25,268 nt of DNA, taken from IMG/VR virus record IMGVR_UViG_3300050343_000097, positions 1-25,268 of that record. One strand, 5' to 3'. The DNA comes from a virus. Positions 17,078 to 22,360 of this stretch are shown here, piece after piece (the stretch's first letter is position 1; every line of letters begins with the position of its first letter). A program made the translations under genes and the position numbers. The notes beneath the pieces were generated by a model, which was not told where the DNA came from, did not search any database, and saw nothing but the letters and a program-made list of their open reading frames with translations.

Positions 17078-17158
17078 ATGGTAACTAGGGTAAAAGCCTA
17101 TTACTTCATATATTACAATAAGTCATTAAATGGTTTGTTATCGGTTTGGGAGGGATGA
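17078..17158 (+). CDS. Possible 26-aa Tyr-rich leader peptide
   Basis: ATG 17078 to TGA 17156-17158 encodes 26 residues with YYFIYYN in the first half and VWEG at the end. AGCAGG lies three bases upstream of the ATG, a usable but closely spaced ribosome binding site. A TTGACA hexamer occurs at 17041 without a convincing -10. The stop codon touches the 5' arm of an intrinsic terminator. This arrangement resembles an attenuator leader peptide, but short ORFs like this arise by chance in AT-rich DNA, so the call is weak. Confidence 0.25.
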   Translation: MVTRVKAYYFIYYNKSLNGLLSVWEG

Positions 17159-17186
17159 CACAGGGTTAGCTGTGTTTATCTTTTAC
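17157..17186 (+). terminator. Intrinsic terminator in the intergenic region
   Basis: ACACAG (17158-17163), loop GGTTAG, CTGTGT (17170-17175), then TTATCTTTTAC. The six-pair stem plus T-rich tail fits a rho-independent terminator on the plus strand, about 375 bases ahead of the first clear early gene. Confidence 0.6.
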
Positions 17187-17206
17187 TTTATTACTATAAC
17201 TATATA

Positions 17207-17251
17207 TAGTACATACTACATCTAGTACCACTACATGTTGTACCACATTAC
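17207..17251 (+). repeat. Three imperfect ~15-bp direct repeats, iteron-like
   Basis: TAGTACATACTACAT (17207), TAGTACCACTACAT (17223) and TTGTACCACATTAC (17238) follow one another at a spacing of 15-16 bases. The period is close to 1.5 helical turns. They could be replication iterons or operator sites. No replication initiator was recognised nearby. Confidence 0.5.
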
Positions 17252-17297
17252 TGCAGTGTAAATCAATAGATTTAACAGCATATTTTTAGCGTCTACA

Positions 17298-17331
17298 TAT
17301 AATATAATATAGGGGGCGACATTGAACCCCC
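17298..17331 (+). promoter_or_regulatory. Overlapping TATAAT boxes followed by a GGGGG/CCCCC hairpin
   Basis: TATAAT occurs at 17298-17303 and 17303-17308; no good -35 hexamer is seen. Immediately downstream GGGGG (17312-17316) can pair with CCCCC (17327-17331) around a ten-base loop, so a transcript starting here would carry a 5' hairpin. Further TATAAT-like boxes lie at 17507 and 17514, about 50 bases before the first early gene. Confidence 0.4.
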
Positions 17332-17340
17332 ACCTAATTA

Positions 17341-17413
17341 ATGCAACAATAATTTAATTATGTTGCGTTGGGTTACATACATAAATATAGAAATACTAAT
17401 GCAACATAATAAT
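17341..17413. repeat. ATGCAACA(A)TAAT repeats, two direct and one inverted
   Basis: GCAACAATAAT (17343-17353) and ATTATGTTGC (17357-17366) form an inverted repeat with a three-base loop and one bulge. ATGCAACATAATAAT recurs in direct orientation at 17399-17413. Repeated binding sites for a phage regulator are the simplest reading. A separate 7-bp inverted repeat TATCGTT/AACGATA lies at 17423-17460. Confidence 0.5.
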
Positions 17414-17562
17414 ATATAATGGTATCGTTCTGTCCTAGGTTGTACTAAATTTAAACGATAACTAAGGGGGGTATGACTGTTAATAATTTATCTTATATAT
17501 AGCTTGTATAATTTATAATGTATAGTAGAGTAGACATATAAACAAACAAAGGAAAGAATACT

Positions 17563-17742
17563 ATGGAAAATACAGAGATAGTTAAAGAGTTAAACGACAT
17601 ATTAAAACTGGCTAGTAATTGGTTACCTGATATGAAATATCAAACTCTAAAGGATGACCTTGAACAGTCAGCACTAGATTATATCCAACGCTCAGCAGAC
17701 TATAAGCAAAAGAAACTAAGTGATTTACTAAATAAAGATTAG
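17563..17742 (+). CDS. Small early protein, 59 aa, unknown
   Basis: An acidic, helical 59-residue protein (MENTEIVKELNDILKLASNW ending KLSDLLNKD) without Cys and without membrane segments. AAGGAAAG precedes the ATG by about eight bases, within the AACAAACAAAGGA leader shared by other early genes. It is the first convincing gene of the plus-strand operon. The function is not recognised. Confidence 0.65.
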   Translation: MENTEIVKELNDILKLASNWLPDMKYQTLKDDLEQSALDYIQRSADYKQKKLSDLLNKD

Positions 17743-17753
17743 TAATTATCTAA

Positions 17754-17796
17754 CTGCCCACTTAGTAGTGGGTAGATAGATACTTATATAAGTATC
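17754..17796 (+). promoter_or_regulatory. 9-bp hairpin followed by a perfect 18-bp palindrome
   Basis: CTGCCCACT pairs with AGTGGGTAG (one G-T wobble) around TAGT at 17754-17775. Directly after it GATACTTATATAAGTATC (17779-17796) is a perfect palindrome. Both lie in the gap before the 46-residue gene. The palindrome suits a dimeric DNA-binding regulator or an RNA hairpin; no T-run follows, so a terminator is unlikely. Confidence 0.5.
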
Positions 17797-17818
17797 ATAA
17801 ACAAAGGAGAATACAACA

Positions 17819-17959
17819 ATGAAATATAAATGCTGGTGCTGTAAGTTACAGGGTATCAATAACGAAGTAGAGATAGAAGATGAATTGTGTAATGACTGTT
17901 CGCTAGGTATATGCGAAACTGAGCAAAAATATTATAATGGTGAAGGTCTTTATGTGTAG
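17819..17959 (+). CDS. Mini zinc-ribbon protein, 46 aa
   Basis: A 46-residue acidic protein with CWCC at residues 5-8 and CNDC at 25-28, spaced like a zinc knuckle pair, plus Cys32. AAGGAGA precedes the ATG by eight bases. Its stop overlaps the start of another CxxC peptide gene by eight bases. It probably folds around one zinc ion and binds protein or nucleic acid; no specific family was recognised. Confidence 0.7.
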   Translation: MKYKCWCCKLQGINNEVEIEDELCNDCSLGICETEQKYYNGEGLYV

Positions 17960-18044
17960 ATATTGTTTCAAAATGGAAGATGAAAACATCAACTTCTTTA
18001 TTTGTAATGATTGCTTTAATAAAAAAAAGAAGGGGAGAAACTAA
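17952..18044 (+). CDS. Mini zinc-ribbon peptide, 30 aa
   Basis: A 30-residue peptide with CRYC at residues 2-5 and CNDC at 18-21, then a KKKKGR basic tail. The ATG overlaps the previous gene by eight bases and has GAAGG seven bases upstream. The shared CNDC and similar Cys spacing suggest duplication of, or a common fold with, the preceding 46-residue protein. It is very short, so translation is plausible rather than proven; its stop lies two bases before the next gene's ATG. Confidence 0.5.
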   Translation: MCRYCFKMEDENINFFICNDCFNKKKKGRN

Positions 18045-18046
18045 AA

Positions 18047-18493
18047 ATGGAAGAAACAAAGACTGTTAATAATACATTAGCAATAAGACCGTCAGCAGAT
18101 GACCAGACAGAATTGTTTGAGCATACATTAATTCAAGGGAGTAAATACTTTACTTTAGCAAATCGTAAATGGTTTAATGCTAAGATAAAAAGAATTGGAT
18201 TTGTAGATACTAAAAGCAATCACGGAAATCTATTTAATATATATGGTCATGGTATCTATGAAAGTAGTGACTTAATCCTAGCATTAGAAGAGAGTGAAGA
18301 CTTTCACCACGAGAAGCAGTATAAAATTATATTAGTAGACGGTAAAAATATACTTTACTTCTCACAAAATCTAAAAGATGCAGATTATTATAACCACTAC
18401 AACGATGTGAAGGCAGACTTTGAATATCTACTTGATAGATTCAAGGGGAGCGTTTCATATAATCACAAGCACAAACTCTATTTTAATAAATAG
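18047..18493 (+). CDS. Unknown early protein, 148 aa
   Basis: A mixed alpha/beta, soluble 148-residue protein, rich in His, Asn and Tyr. Unrecognised. Visible segments include FTLANRKWFNAKIKRIGFVD, a probable beta pair KYKIILVDGKNILYFS, and a C-terminal helix with FEYLLDRFKG. AAGGGGAG stands about eight bases before the ATG. It is the last gene before an intrinsic terminator, so it closes the first early transcription unit. Confidence 0.75.
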   Translation: MEETKTVNNTLAIRPSADDQTELFEHTLIQGSKYFTLANRKWFNAKIKRIGFVDTKSNHGNLFNIYGHGIYESSDLILALEESEDFHHEKQYKIILVDGKNILYFSQNLKDADYYNHYNDVKADFEYLLDRFKGSVSYNHKHKLYFNK

Positions 18494-18497
18494 ATAG

Positions 18498-18523
18498 TCG
18501 TATACCTGCCCTTTGTTATACGA
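18498..18523 (+). repeat. 7-bp inverted repeat after the 148-aa gene
   Basis: TCGTATA (18498-18504) and TATACGA (18517-18523) are a perfect inverted repeat with a 12-base loop. It lies just ahead of the terminator and may extend its structure or bind a regulator. Confidence 0.5.
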
Positions 18524-18532
18524 TACCAGAAG

Positions 18533-18562
18533 AACCTTCTTTAATTAGAAGGTTTTTCTTTG
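18533..18562 (+). terminator. Intrinsic terminator
   Basis: AACCTTCT (18533-18540), loop TTAATT, AGAAGGTT (18547-18554), then TTTCTTT. An eight-pair stem with a T-rich tail, placed 40 bases after a stop codon and before a strong promoter: a textbook rho-independent terminator. Confidence 0.85.
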
Positions 18563-18572
18563 TCAATAATAC

Positions 18573-18600
18573 TTGACATGGAAGACAAGGGCGTTATAAT
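18573..18600 (+). promoter_or_regulatory. Strong sigma70-type promoter, TTGACA-16-TATAAT
   Basis: A perfect TTGACA at 18573-18578 and a perfect TATAAT at 18595-18600 with 16 bases between them, about 30 bases before the ATG at 18631. It would be read by the host's main sigma factor and drive the second early unit. Confidence 0.85.
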
Positions 18601-18630
18601 ATTAAGTAACAAACAAAGGAGAAGAAAACA

Positions 18631-18975
18631 ATGGCTAACCAAATAAAAGGATTTCAAGGCATAGTTCTTGAAAGTGGGTATAGAAATAAACAATATAAAG
18701 CTAATGACTATTTTAAAATGACTGAAAAATTACATAAAGAAGGTCATTTGACTATGGATATGGTTTTTATGTTTTATAAGCACATTATTAATAATGAGAA
18801 AGTTGCACGAAAAGTTATTACAGATGAAATAATTTTGGATAACATAACAGCTTCAATAGAAAACAATTTCATCACGCCAGACGGAAAATTTACTGACCAT
18901 GCAAAATTAGTATTTGATGGTGAGGGATTTTATATTGATAATAAAGATGTAATACAAACAAAGGAGGTGTCATAA
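18631..18975 (+). CDS. Unknown early protein, 114 aa
   Basis: A soluble, Lys/Asp-rich, helical 114-residue protein starting MANQIKGFQG; the middle DMVFMFYKHIINNEKVARKV is an amphipathic helix region. Unrecognised. AAAGGAGA lies about nine bases before the ATG, and a consensus promoter is just upstream, so it is expected to be strongly and early expressed. It heads a closely spaced run of genes up to 22275. Confidence 0.75.
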   Translation: MANQIKGFQGIVLESGYRNKQYKANDYFKMTEKLHKEGHLTMDMVFMFYKHIINNEKVARKVITDEIILDNITASIENNFITPDGKFTDHAKLVFDGEGFYIDNKDVIQTKEVS

Positions 18976-18977
18976 AT

Positions 18978-19196
18978 ATGGTGTATGTAATTGGAGGATT
19001 AATAGCCATAGCTTGGATTATATCTGGGCTAATGGCTGACAACTACGCACTACGGAAAGACTACAAGGAGCAAAGAAGACAGAATAATATAAACATGGAT
19101 AGATATAACTGGGTTGTAGGAATGTTAAACGAAGAGCAACAACACGAACTACACGAATATTATATTGCTATTGGTGTAATAGAAGGTACAAAGTAA
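18978..19196 (+). CDS. Small membrane protein, 72 aa
   Basis: The N-terminal helix VYVIGGLIAIAWIISGLMA (residues 2-20) is a membrane segment or uncleaved anchor; the rest is a charged helix (LRKDYKEQRRQNN) that would lie in the cytoplasm if the positive-inside rule holds. AAGGAGG lies about ten bases before the ATG. The TAA overlaps the next ATG by one base. No family recognised; small membrane proteins in early operons often modify the host envelope or exclude other phages, which is only a possibility here. Confidence 0.7.
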   Translation: MVYVIGGLIAIAWIISGLMADNYALRKDYKEQRRQNNINMDRYNWVVGMLNEEQQHELHEYYIAIGVIEGTK

Positions 19197-19441
19197 TGGC
19201 TATACACGAATACACATTAGAAGAATCATCTCATGATATTAGAAGGTGGACTGTTACCAGCGAAAAAAAACTAACAGAACATGAACTCAATATGATAGCA
19301 GAAGATGCACACATGCATGAGTATAGTATTGAAGTGATACGATATGATGACAATATCATACAAGTAAAATATGATGGCGTTGAATATGGAGATGACAGTT
19401 TTGTCAGTGTCTACGGAGATACAAAAGAGGAGGAAGAATAA
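19196..19441 (+). CDS. Unknown acidic protein, 81 aa
   Basis: A soluble acidic protein with several short beta strands (WTVTSEKKLT, YSIEVIRYDD, IIQVKYDGVEY) and an EEEE tail. Unrecognised. It overlaps the preceding and following genes by one base each (TAATG), so translation is coupled. Internal symmetry of the ATG-linked small genes suggests a co-translated set. Confidence 0.7.
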   Translation: MAIHEYTLEESSHDIRRWTVTSEKKLTEHELNMIAEDAHMHEYSIEVIRYDDNIIQVKYDGVEYGDDSFVSVYGDTKEEEE

Positions 19442-19605
19442 TGGCTAAAGAATATAACTGTTTAGTAGAATTACATTTTGTTGGAAACAGGTTCAAAGCT
19501 AACAATATAGAAGAATACAAACAAAAAGTAAGGGATAGTTTTGACCAAGAGTTTGGTGTTATGCTAGGAGAAGATGACATTAGCTGTATAGAGGTCATAA
19601 AATAA
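19441..19605 (+). CDS. Unknown small protein, 54 aa
   Basis: MAKEYNCLVELHFVGNRFKA, then a helix with EEYKQKVRDSFDQEF and a closing strand DISCIEVIK: a beta-alpha-beta pattern in 54 residues. It overlaps both neighbours by one base through TAATG junctions, and AGGAGGAAG precedes its ATG. It is shorter than many gene finders' limits but well supported by this coupling. Function unknown. Confidence 0.7.
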   Translation: MAKEYNCLVELHFVGNRFKANNIEEYKQKVRDSFDQEFGVMLGEDDISCIEVIK

Positions 19606-19823
19606 TGTTCGCAGTATCAACTAAAGAATGTATACATTGTAGGCAGACAGGTACAGTAATGGTAGACCCAGAAAAGTACATTGAGTTTACCCAAACACCA
19701 AGACACCTACGCAGATTAATACAGGACATATTTCCAGAACATAGCAGAGCAGAGCGAGAACAACTGTTGACTGGCGTACACCCAGAATGTTTTGAGGAGA
19801 TGTTCAGAGGAGAAGGAGAATAA
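19605..19823 (+). CDS. Small CxxC protein of actinophage type, 72 aa
   Basis: CIHC at residues 9-12, a conserved-looking middle RRLIQDIFPEHSRAEREQLLTG, then HPECFEEMF near the end. The overall pattern C..C...G.V.VD......IQ..FP....REqL.TG.HP.C...lF matches small proteins I know from many actinobacteriophages, of no assigned function. The two CxxC-type Cys plus His-Pro-x-Cys could bind zinc. GAGG lies about eleven bases before the ATG, which overlaps the upstream stop by one base. It is one of the better clues to an actinobacterial host. Confidence 0.8.
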   Translation: MFAVSTKECIHCRQTGTVMVDPEKYIEFTQTPRHLRRLIQDIFPEHSRAEREQLLTGVHPECFEEMFRGEGE

Positions 19824-19829
19824 ATTTAA

Positions 19830-19864
19830 TGAGGTGGAGTTTAATCCATTTGTACTTCACCTCA
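19830..19864 (+). other. 11-bp hairpin between early genes
   Basis: TGAGGTGGAGT (19830-19840) pairs with ACTTCACCTCA (19854-19864) with a single G-T wobble and a 13-base loop. No T-run follows. It fills much of the ~100-base gap to the next gene and may stabilise or punctuate the transcript. Confidence 0.6.
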
Positions 19865-19922
19865 ACCTCACATAAAATAAACATAAGTTTACACGGAATG
19901 ACAACAAGGAGACTATAATTAA

Positions 19923-20099
19923 ATGGTAGTTTACATAGGAGAATCTATGATATACGAAGTACATAGCGTAAGCGTTTACGGTGGGAGTATGATATTTAAG
20001 TACGACAACAAGCATGATGCGAAGTGCAAAGTTAGAGAGCTTAAAGATTTAGGTGGTATGTTCTTAGTAAGAGTCATTGAATTAGAATCAAGCGAATAA
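19923..20099 (+). CDS. Unknown small protein, 58 aa (or 50 aa)
   Basis: A 58-residue protein with a MIYEVHSVSVYGGSMIFKYD beta-hairpin-like start and a KVRELKDLGG helix, ending FLVRVIELESSE. Two starts are possible: ATG 19923 with AAGGAG eleven bases upstream, or ATG 19947 with AGGAG five bases upstream, which has the better spacing and would give 50 residues. Function not recognised. Confidence 0.65.
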   Translation: MVVYIGESMIYEVHSVSVYGGSMIFKYDNKHDAKCKVRELKDLGGMFLVRVIELESSE

Positions 20100-20125
20100 C
20101 ACACAAATAAAATAGAGGAGGAAAA

Positions 20126-20347
20126 ATGCCTAATATATTTAGGGAACCTAAAGCACTTAAAAAATGGGCTATACAATTAGCTAATGCGTGTGGTGGACAA
20201 GAGGTAAGCACCTCTCCACTACTTACAACACTGAACACAAATAAGATTAAAGATTTATTAGATGTATTTGTTGAAGACCATAACGAAAACACACAAGCAA
20301 TAGCAGAAGAGATGATGAGTAAGCAAGCAAATAAGGAGGAAGAATGA
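20126..20347 (+). CDS. Unknown helical protein, 73 aa
   Basis: A small soluble helical protein: EPKALKKWAIQLANACGG, a Thr/Ser-rich turn, then KIKDLLDVFVEDHNENTQAIAEEMM with a Lys/Glu tail. GAGGAGG lies five bases before the ATG, one of the strongest ribosome binding sites in the window. It overlaps the following HTH gene by four bases. Unrecognised. Confidence 0.75.
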   Translation: MPNIFREPKALKKWAIQLANACGGQEVSTSPLLTTLNTNKIKDLLDVFVEDHNENTQAIAEEMMSKQANKEEE

Positions 20348-20589
20348 AAGCATTAGTACTACAACATTTACTAGAAATGGGTTCAATTAAATCTTTATTA
20401 AAAACACAAAGTAAAGATATAAATAAACTAAAGAAGCAACTGACAAGTATGATAGTTGCAAGAAATAATGTCGTACTGTTTTGTTATAGTAACGGTATAA
20501 GTGCTATTGAAATTGCAGAACTTTTAGGATGCAGTAGACAAATGGTTTATAAAATTATAGAAACAGACAAGCAAGGAGAGGAAGAATGA
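20344..20589 (+). CDS. Small helix-turn-helix protein, 81 aa
   Basis: The N-terminal half (residues 14-40) is a basic coiled-coil-like helix KSLLKTQSKDINKLKKQL; residues 51-73, GISAIEIAELLGCSRQMVYK, form a classic helix-turn-helix as in resolvase, sigma-like or transposase-derived DNA-binding domains. It probably binds DNA as a regulator or recombination accessory. The ATG overlaps the previous stop as ATGA and its own stop overlaps the Rad52-like gene in the same way, so it is co-translated with the recombination genes. Confidence 0.75.
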   Translation: MKALVLQHLLEMGSIKSLLKTQSKDINKLKKQLTSMIVARNNVVLFCYSNGISAIEIAELLGCSRQMVYKIIETDKQGEEE

Positions 20590-21503
20590 ATAAGGAAACA
20601 CAAAAAAAATTAACCAAAGATTTTCCAAAGAGTGTTGTAAAGAAAGCACCTCAGGGCAAATTTGGTGACTATGTACCACATCACATATACACACAACGAT
20701 TAGTAGATGTCATTGGTGGTGGTTACGACTTTACCTTTGAAGAAACTAGAGATAAAACTGGGGCAATCATTGGAGCAAAGTGCAGACTGTATATTAAATC
20801 AACAGACCAGACCATAGAAGAAGTTGGGGATGTTGATGTAAACGCAGTAAAAAGAAACATAACTGAATCAGAGATACTTAAACTGGCAGTATCAGACGGT
20901 ATTAAAAGATGTTGCATGAGATTAGGTATTGGTTTAGAACTATGGACAGGTGGTGTAACTGAAGAGGAACACTACGCAGAAGTACAGACATCCAAACCTA
21001 AGATGACTAAAGACAAAGAGGACATCAAGGTATTAGAGAAAGCAAAGAAAGATTTTGCTAAGGATGTTGAAGAACAACCTAACAACGCACAACAACTTAA
21101 TACTTTTATGACTGCGACTGTAAGTGATGAGGTAGTTAAAGCAGTTATTAAGAGAGATGTGTACAGGGATGTAGTTTCTAAGGGATTTCCAGAGGAAGTA
21201 GAAGACTGGGATGATAAACAAATAGAAATATTTAAAGACTTAGTCTTTGAAACACAGCAAGTTGACGAAAAAAAAACTGATGTAGAAATAGTTGAAGAAG
21301 TATTTGGTGAGGTACAAGACAAGACAAGAAGTTGTCCAGAGTGTAGCAAGACAGAATACATTGAAGACAATAGACAAAAGAAACAGGATGACCCAGACAA
21401 GTACGGCAAGATACCTAGTTGGAGTTGCAGTAAGTATCAAGGCAACGAGGGTTGTGGATGGACAGCTTGGGGTGACACTGACTGCCCAACAGAATGGCTT
21501 TAG
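20586..21503 (+). CDS. Rad52-like single-strand annealing protein with C-terminal zinc ribbon
   Basis: A 305-residue protein. Residues about 12-125 match the Rad52/Rad22-type annealing fold by pattern: KFGDYVPHHIYTQRLVDVIG, GYDFTFEE, GAKCRLYI, EVGDVD, then TESEILKLAVSDGIKRCCMRLGIGLELW, the helix that precedes the short LELW signature. Such proteins coat single-stranded DNA and pair complementary strands in phage recombination. Residues 140-245 are a charged linker. From residue 250 comes CPEC, later SWSC and GNEGCGW, a Cys4 zinc ribbon of a kind often attached to phage Rad52-like or single-strand annealing proteins. It overlaps genes on both sides and lies two genes before a PD-(D/E)XK nuclease, so a phage recombination module is likely. 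Confidence 0.85.
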   Translation: MNKETQKKLTKDFPKSVVKKAPQGKFGDYVPHHIYTQRLVDVIGGGYDFTFEETRDKTGAIIGAKCRLYIKSTDQTIEEVGDVDVNAVKRNITESEILKLAVSDGIKRCCMRLGIGLELWTGGVTEEEHYAEVQTSKPKMTKDKEDIKVLEKAKKDFAKDVEEQPNNAQQLNTFMTATVSDEVVKAVIKRDVYRDVVSKGFPEEVEDWDDKQIEIFKDLVFETQQVDEKKTDVEIVEEVFGEVQDKTRSCPECSKTEYIEDNRQKKQDDPDKYGKIPSWSCSKYQGNEGCGWTAWGDTDCPTEWL

Positions 21504-21790
21504 AACAAGCAGGTAGTAACTTAGATAAACTTATTGATAGGATTAAGGAAAAATATCCTGAACATAATTTTGATATACCACCTGCACCTGATACTAAATG
21601 TAAAAGTTCTTTTAATTGCAAAGGAGTTAATAACATAACTTACTATGACCAAGAGGGAAATGTCTATTGTGGTAGAAGATATAAGTTAGTAGCTGATGAA
21701 ACAAAACCTTGGTCATGGGAGTACCGAGAGTGCCATGCCTTATTAGATAAAAAATCACAGGGCGTTAAGACAAAAGAGATACCATTTTAG
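21494..21790 (+). CDS. Cys-containing protein in the recombination module, 98 aa
   Basis: Residues 1-30 are a helix (DKLIDRIKEKYPEH); then CKSSFNC, a YYDQEGNVYCGRRYK hairpin and later a REC-HALL segment give four Cys that could bind zinc. No family recognised. Its ATG lies inside the 3' end of the Rad52-like gene (10-base overlap) and it has no clear ribosome binding site, so translation probably depends on coupling. Its partner genes suggest a DNA-binding accessory role, which is inference. Confidence 0.7.
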   Translation: MALEQAGSNLDKLIDRIKEKYPEHNFDIPPAPDTKCKSSFNCKGVNNITYYDQEGNVYCGRRYKLVADETKPWSWEYRECHALLDKKSQGVKTKEIPF

Positions 21791-21798
21791 GAGATGAT

Positions 21799-22275
21799 AT
21801 GAAATTTACAAACAGTTGGAAAGAAAGACAGTCAGTACCAGACATGGCTGACGAGTGTATGCAAAAGTATTTTAAAAAGAATAATCTAATAGAAGGTGAG
21901 GACTGGATTAAACTTGGACCTGACCCTAAGCTAACACCAAACATGAAGAAGATGTGGATAGCATTACAGATAATATTAGTTCCAGACTATGTCTTTGTTA
22001 TTAAAGACAAACTCTATATAGCAGAGGTTAAAGGAACTTTAAAGTTTAAAGGCAGTGACTATCAACATCTATCCGAGATGTATGAGAAAGCTAAACCGTA
22101 TTCTAATGTTAGGGTAGGCATAACTTACTTTGCACATCCTGATGCTGAACCAGTGTGGTTATCATACACAAAGGTAACAACACAATGGAATGACGAAAGA
22201 ATACCTATGAAGTTTTATCCAGAGTTAGATTTGCATGGCAATAAGAAACCATACAAGATATTATTAAACAATTAA
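21799..22275 (+). CDS. PD-(D/E)XK-type nuclease, 158 aa
   Basis: The core motif is VPDYVFVIKDKLYIAEVKGT, with Asp63, then Glu76-Val-Lys78, the PD..(D/E)xK active site of restriction-like and resolvase-like nucleases; an upstream acidic residue near 16-19 (MADECMQKYF) suits the first helix. The remaining region has a helix with YQHLSEMYEKAKPY and a strand RVGITYF. At 158 residues it is the size of a small phage Holliday-junction resolvase or a lone PD-(D/E)XK nuclease. AGGAGATG lies before the ATG. Together with the Rad52-like protein it probably processes recombination intermediates. Exact substrate not determined. Confidence 0.75.
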   Translation: MKFTNSWKERQSVPDMADECMQKYFKKNNLIEGEDWIKLGPDPKLTPNMKKMWIALQIILVPDYVFVIKDKLYIAEVKGTLKFKGSDYQHLSEMYEKAKPYSNVRVGITYFAHPDAEPVWLSYTKVTTQWNDERIPMKFYPELDLHGNKKPYKILLNN

Positions 22276-22298
22276 AAGCCTACAAACACTAAGGTTTT
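22274..22298. terminator. Weak bidirectional terminator between convergent operons
   Basis: AAAA-G-CCT can pair with AGGTTTT across a ten-base loop, with one bulged G, so both strands end in a short T-run. It lies between the converging nuclease and metallophosphoesterase genes. The stem is weak; the rest of the 86-base gap shows nothing else. Confidence 0.35.
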
Positions 22299-22360
22299 AC
22301 CCCTGCGAGGTTGCCCTCAGACAAGAGACAATATAGTAGTGGCACTATGTACCACACAAA

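Noticed and set aside
17463-17500. Nine-codon ORF after GGGGGG at 17465
   Set aside because: Too short, with the G-run too close to the ATG to act as a ribosome binding site.
20972-21409. 145-codon minus-strand ORF opposite the Rad52-like gene
   Set aside because: Ser/Leu/Thr-rich shadow of a charged linker region; no start signal and no family likeness.
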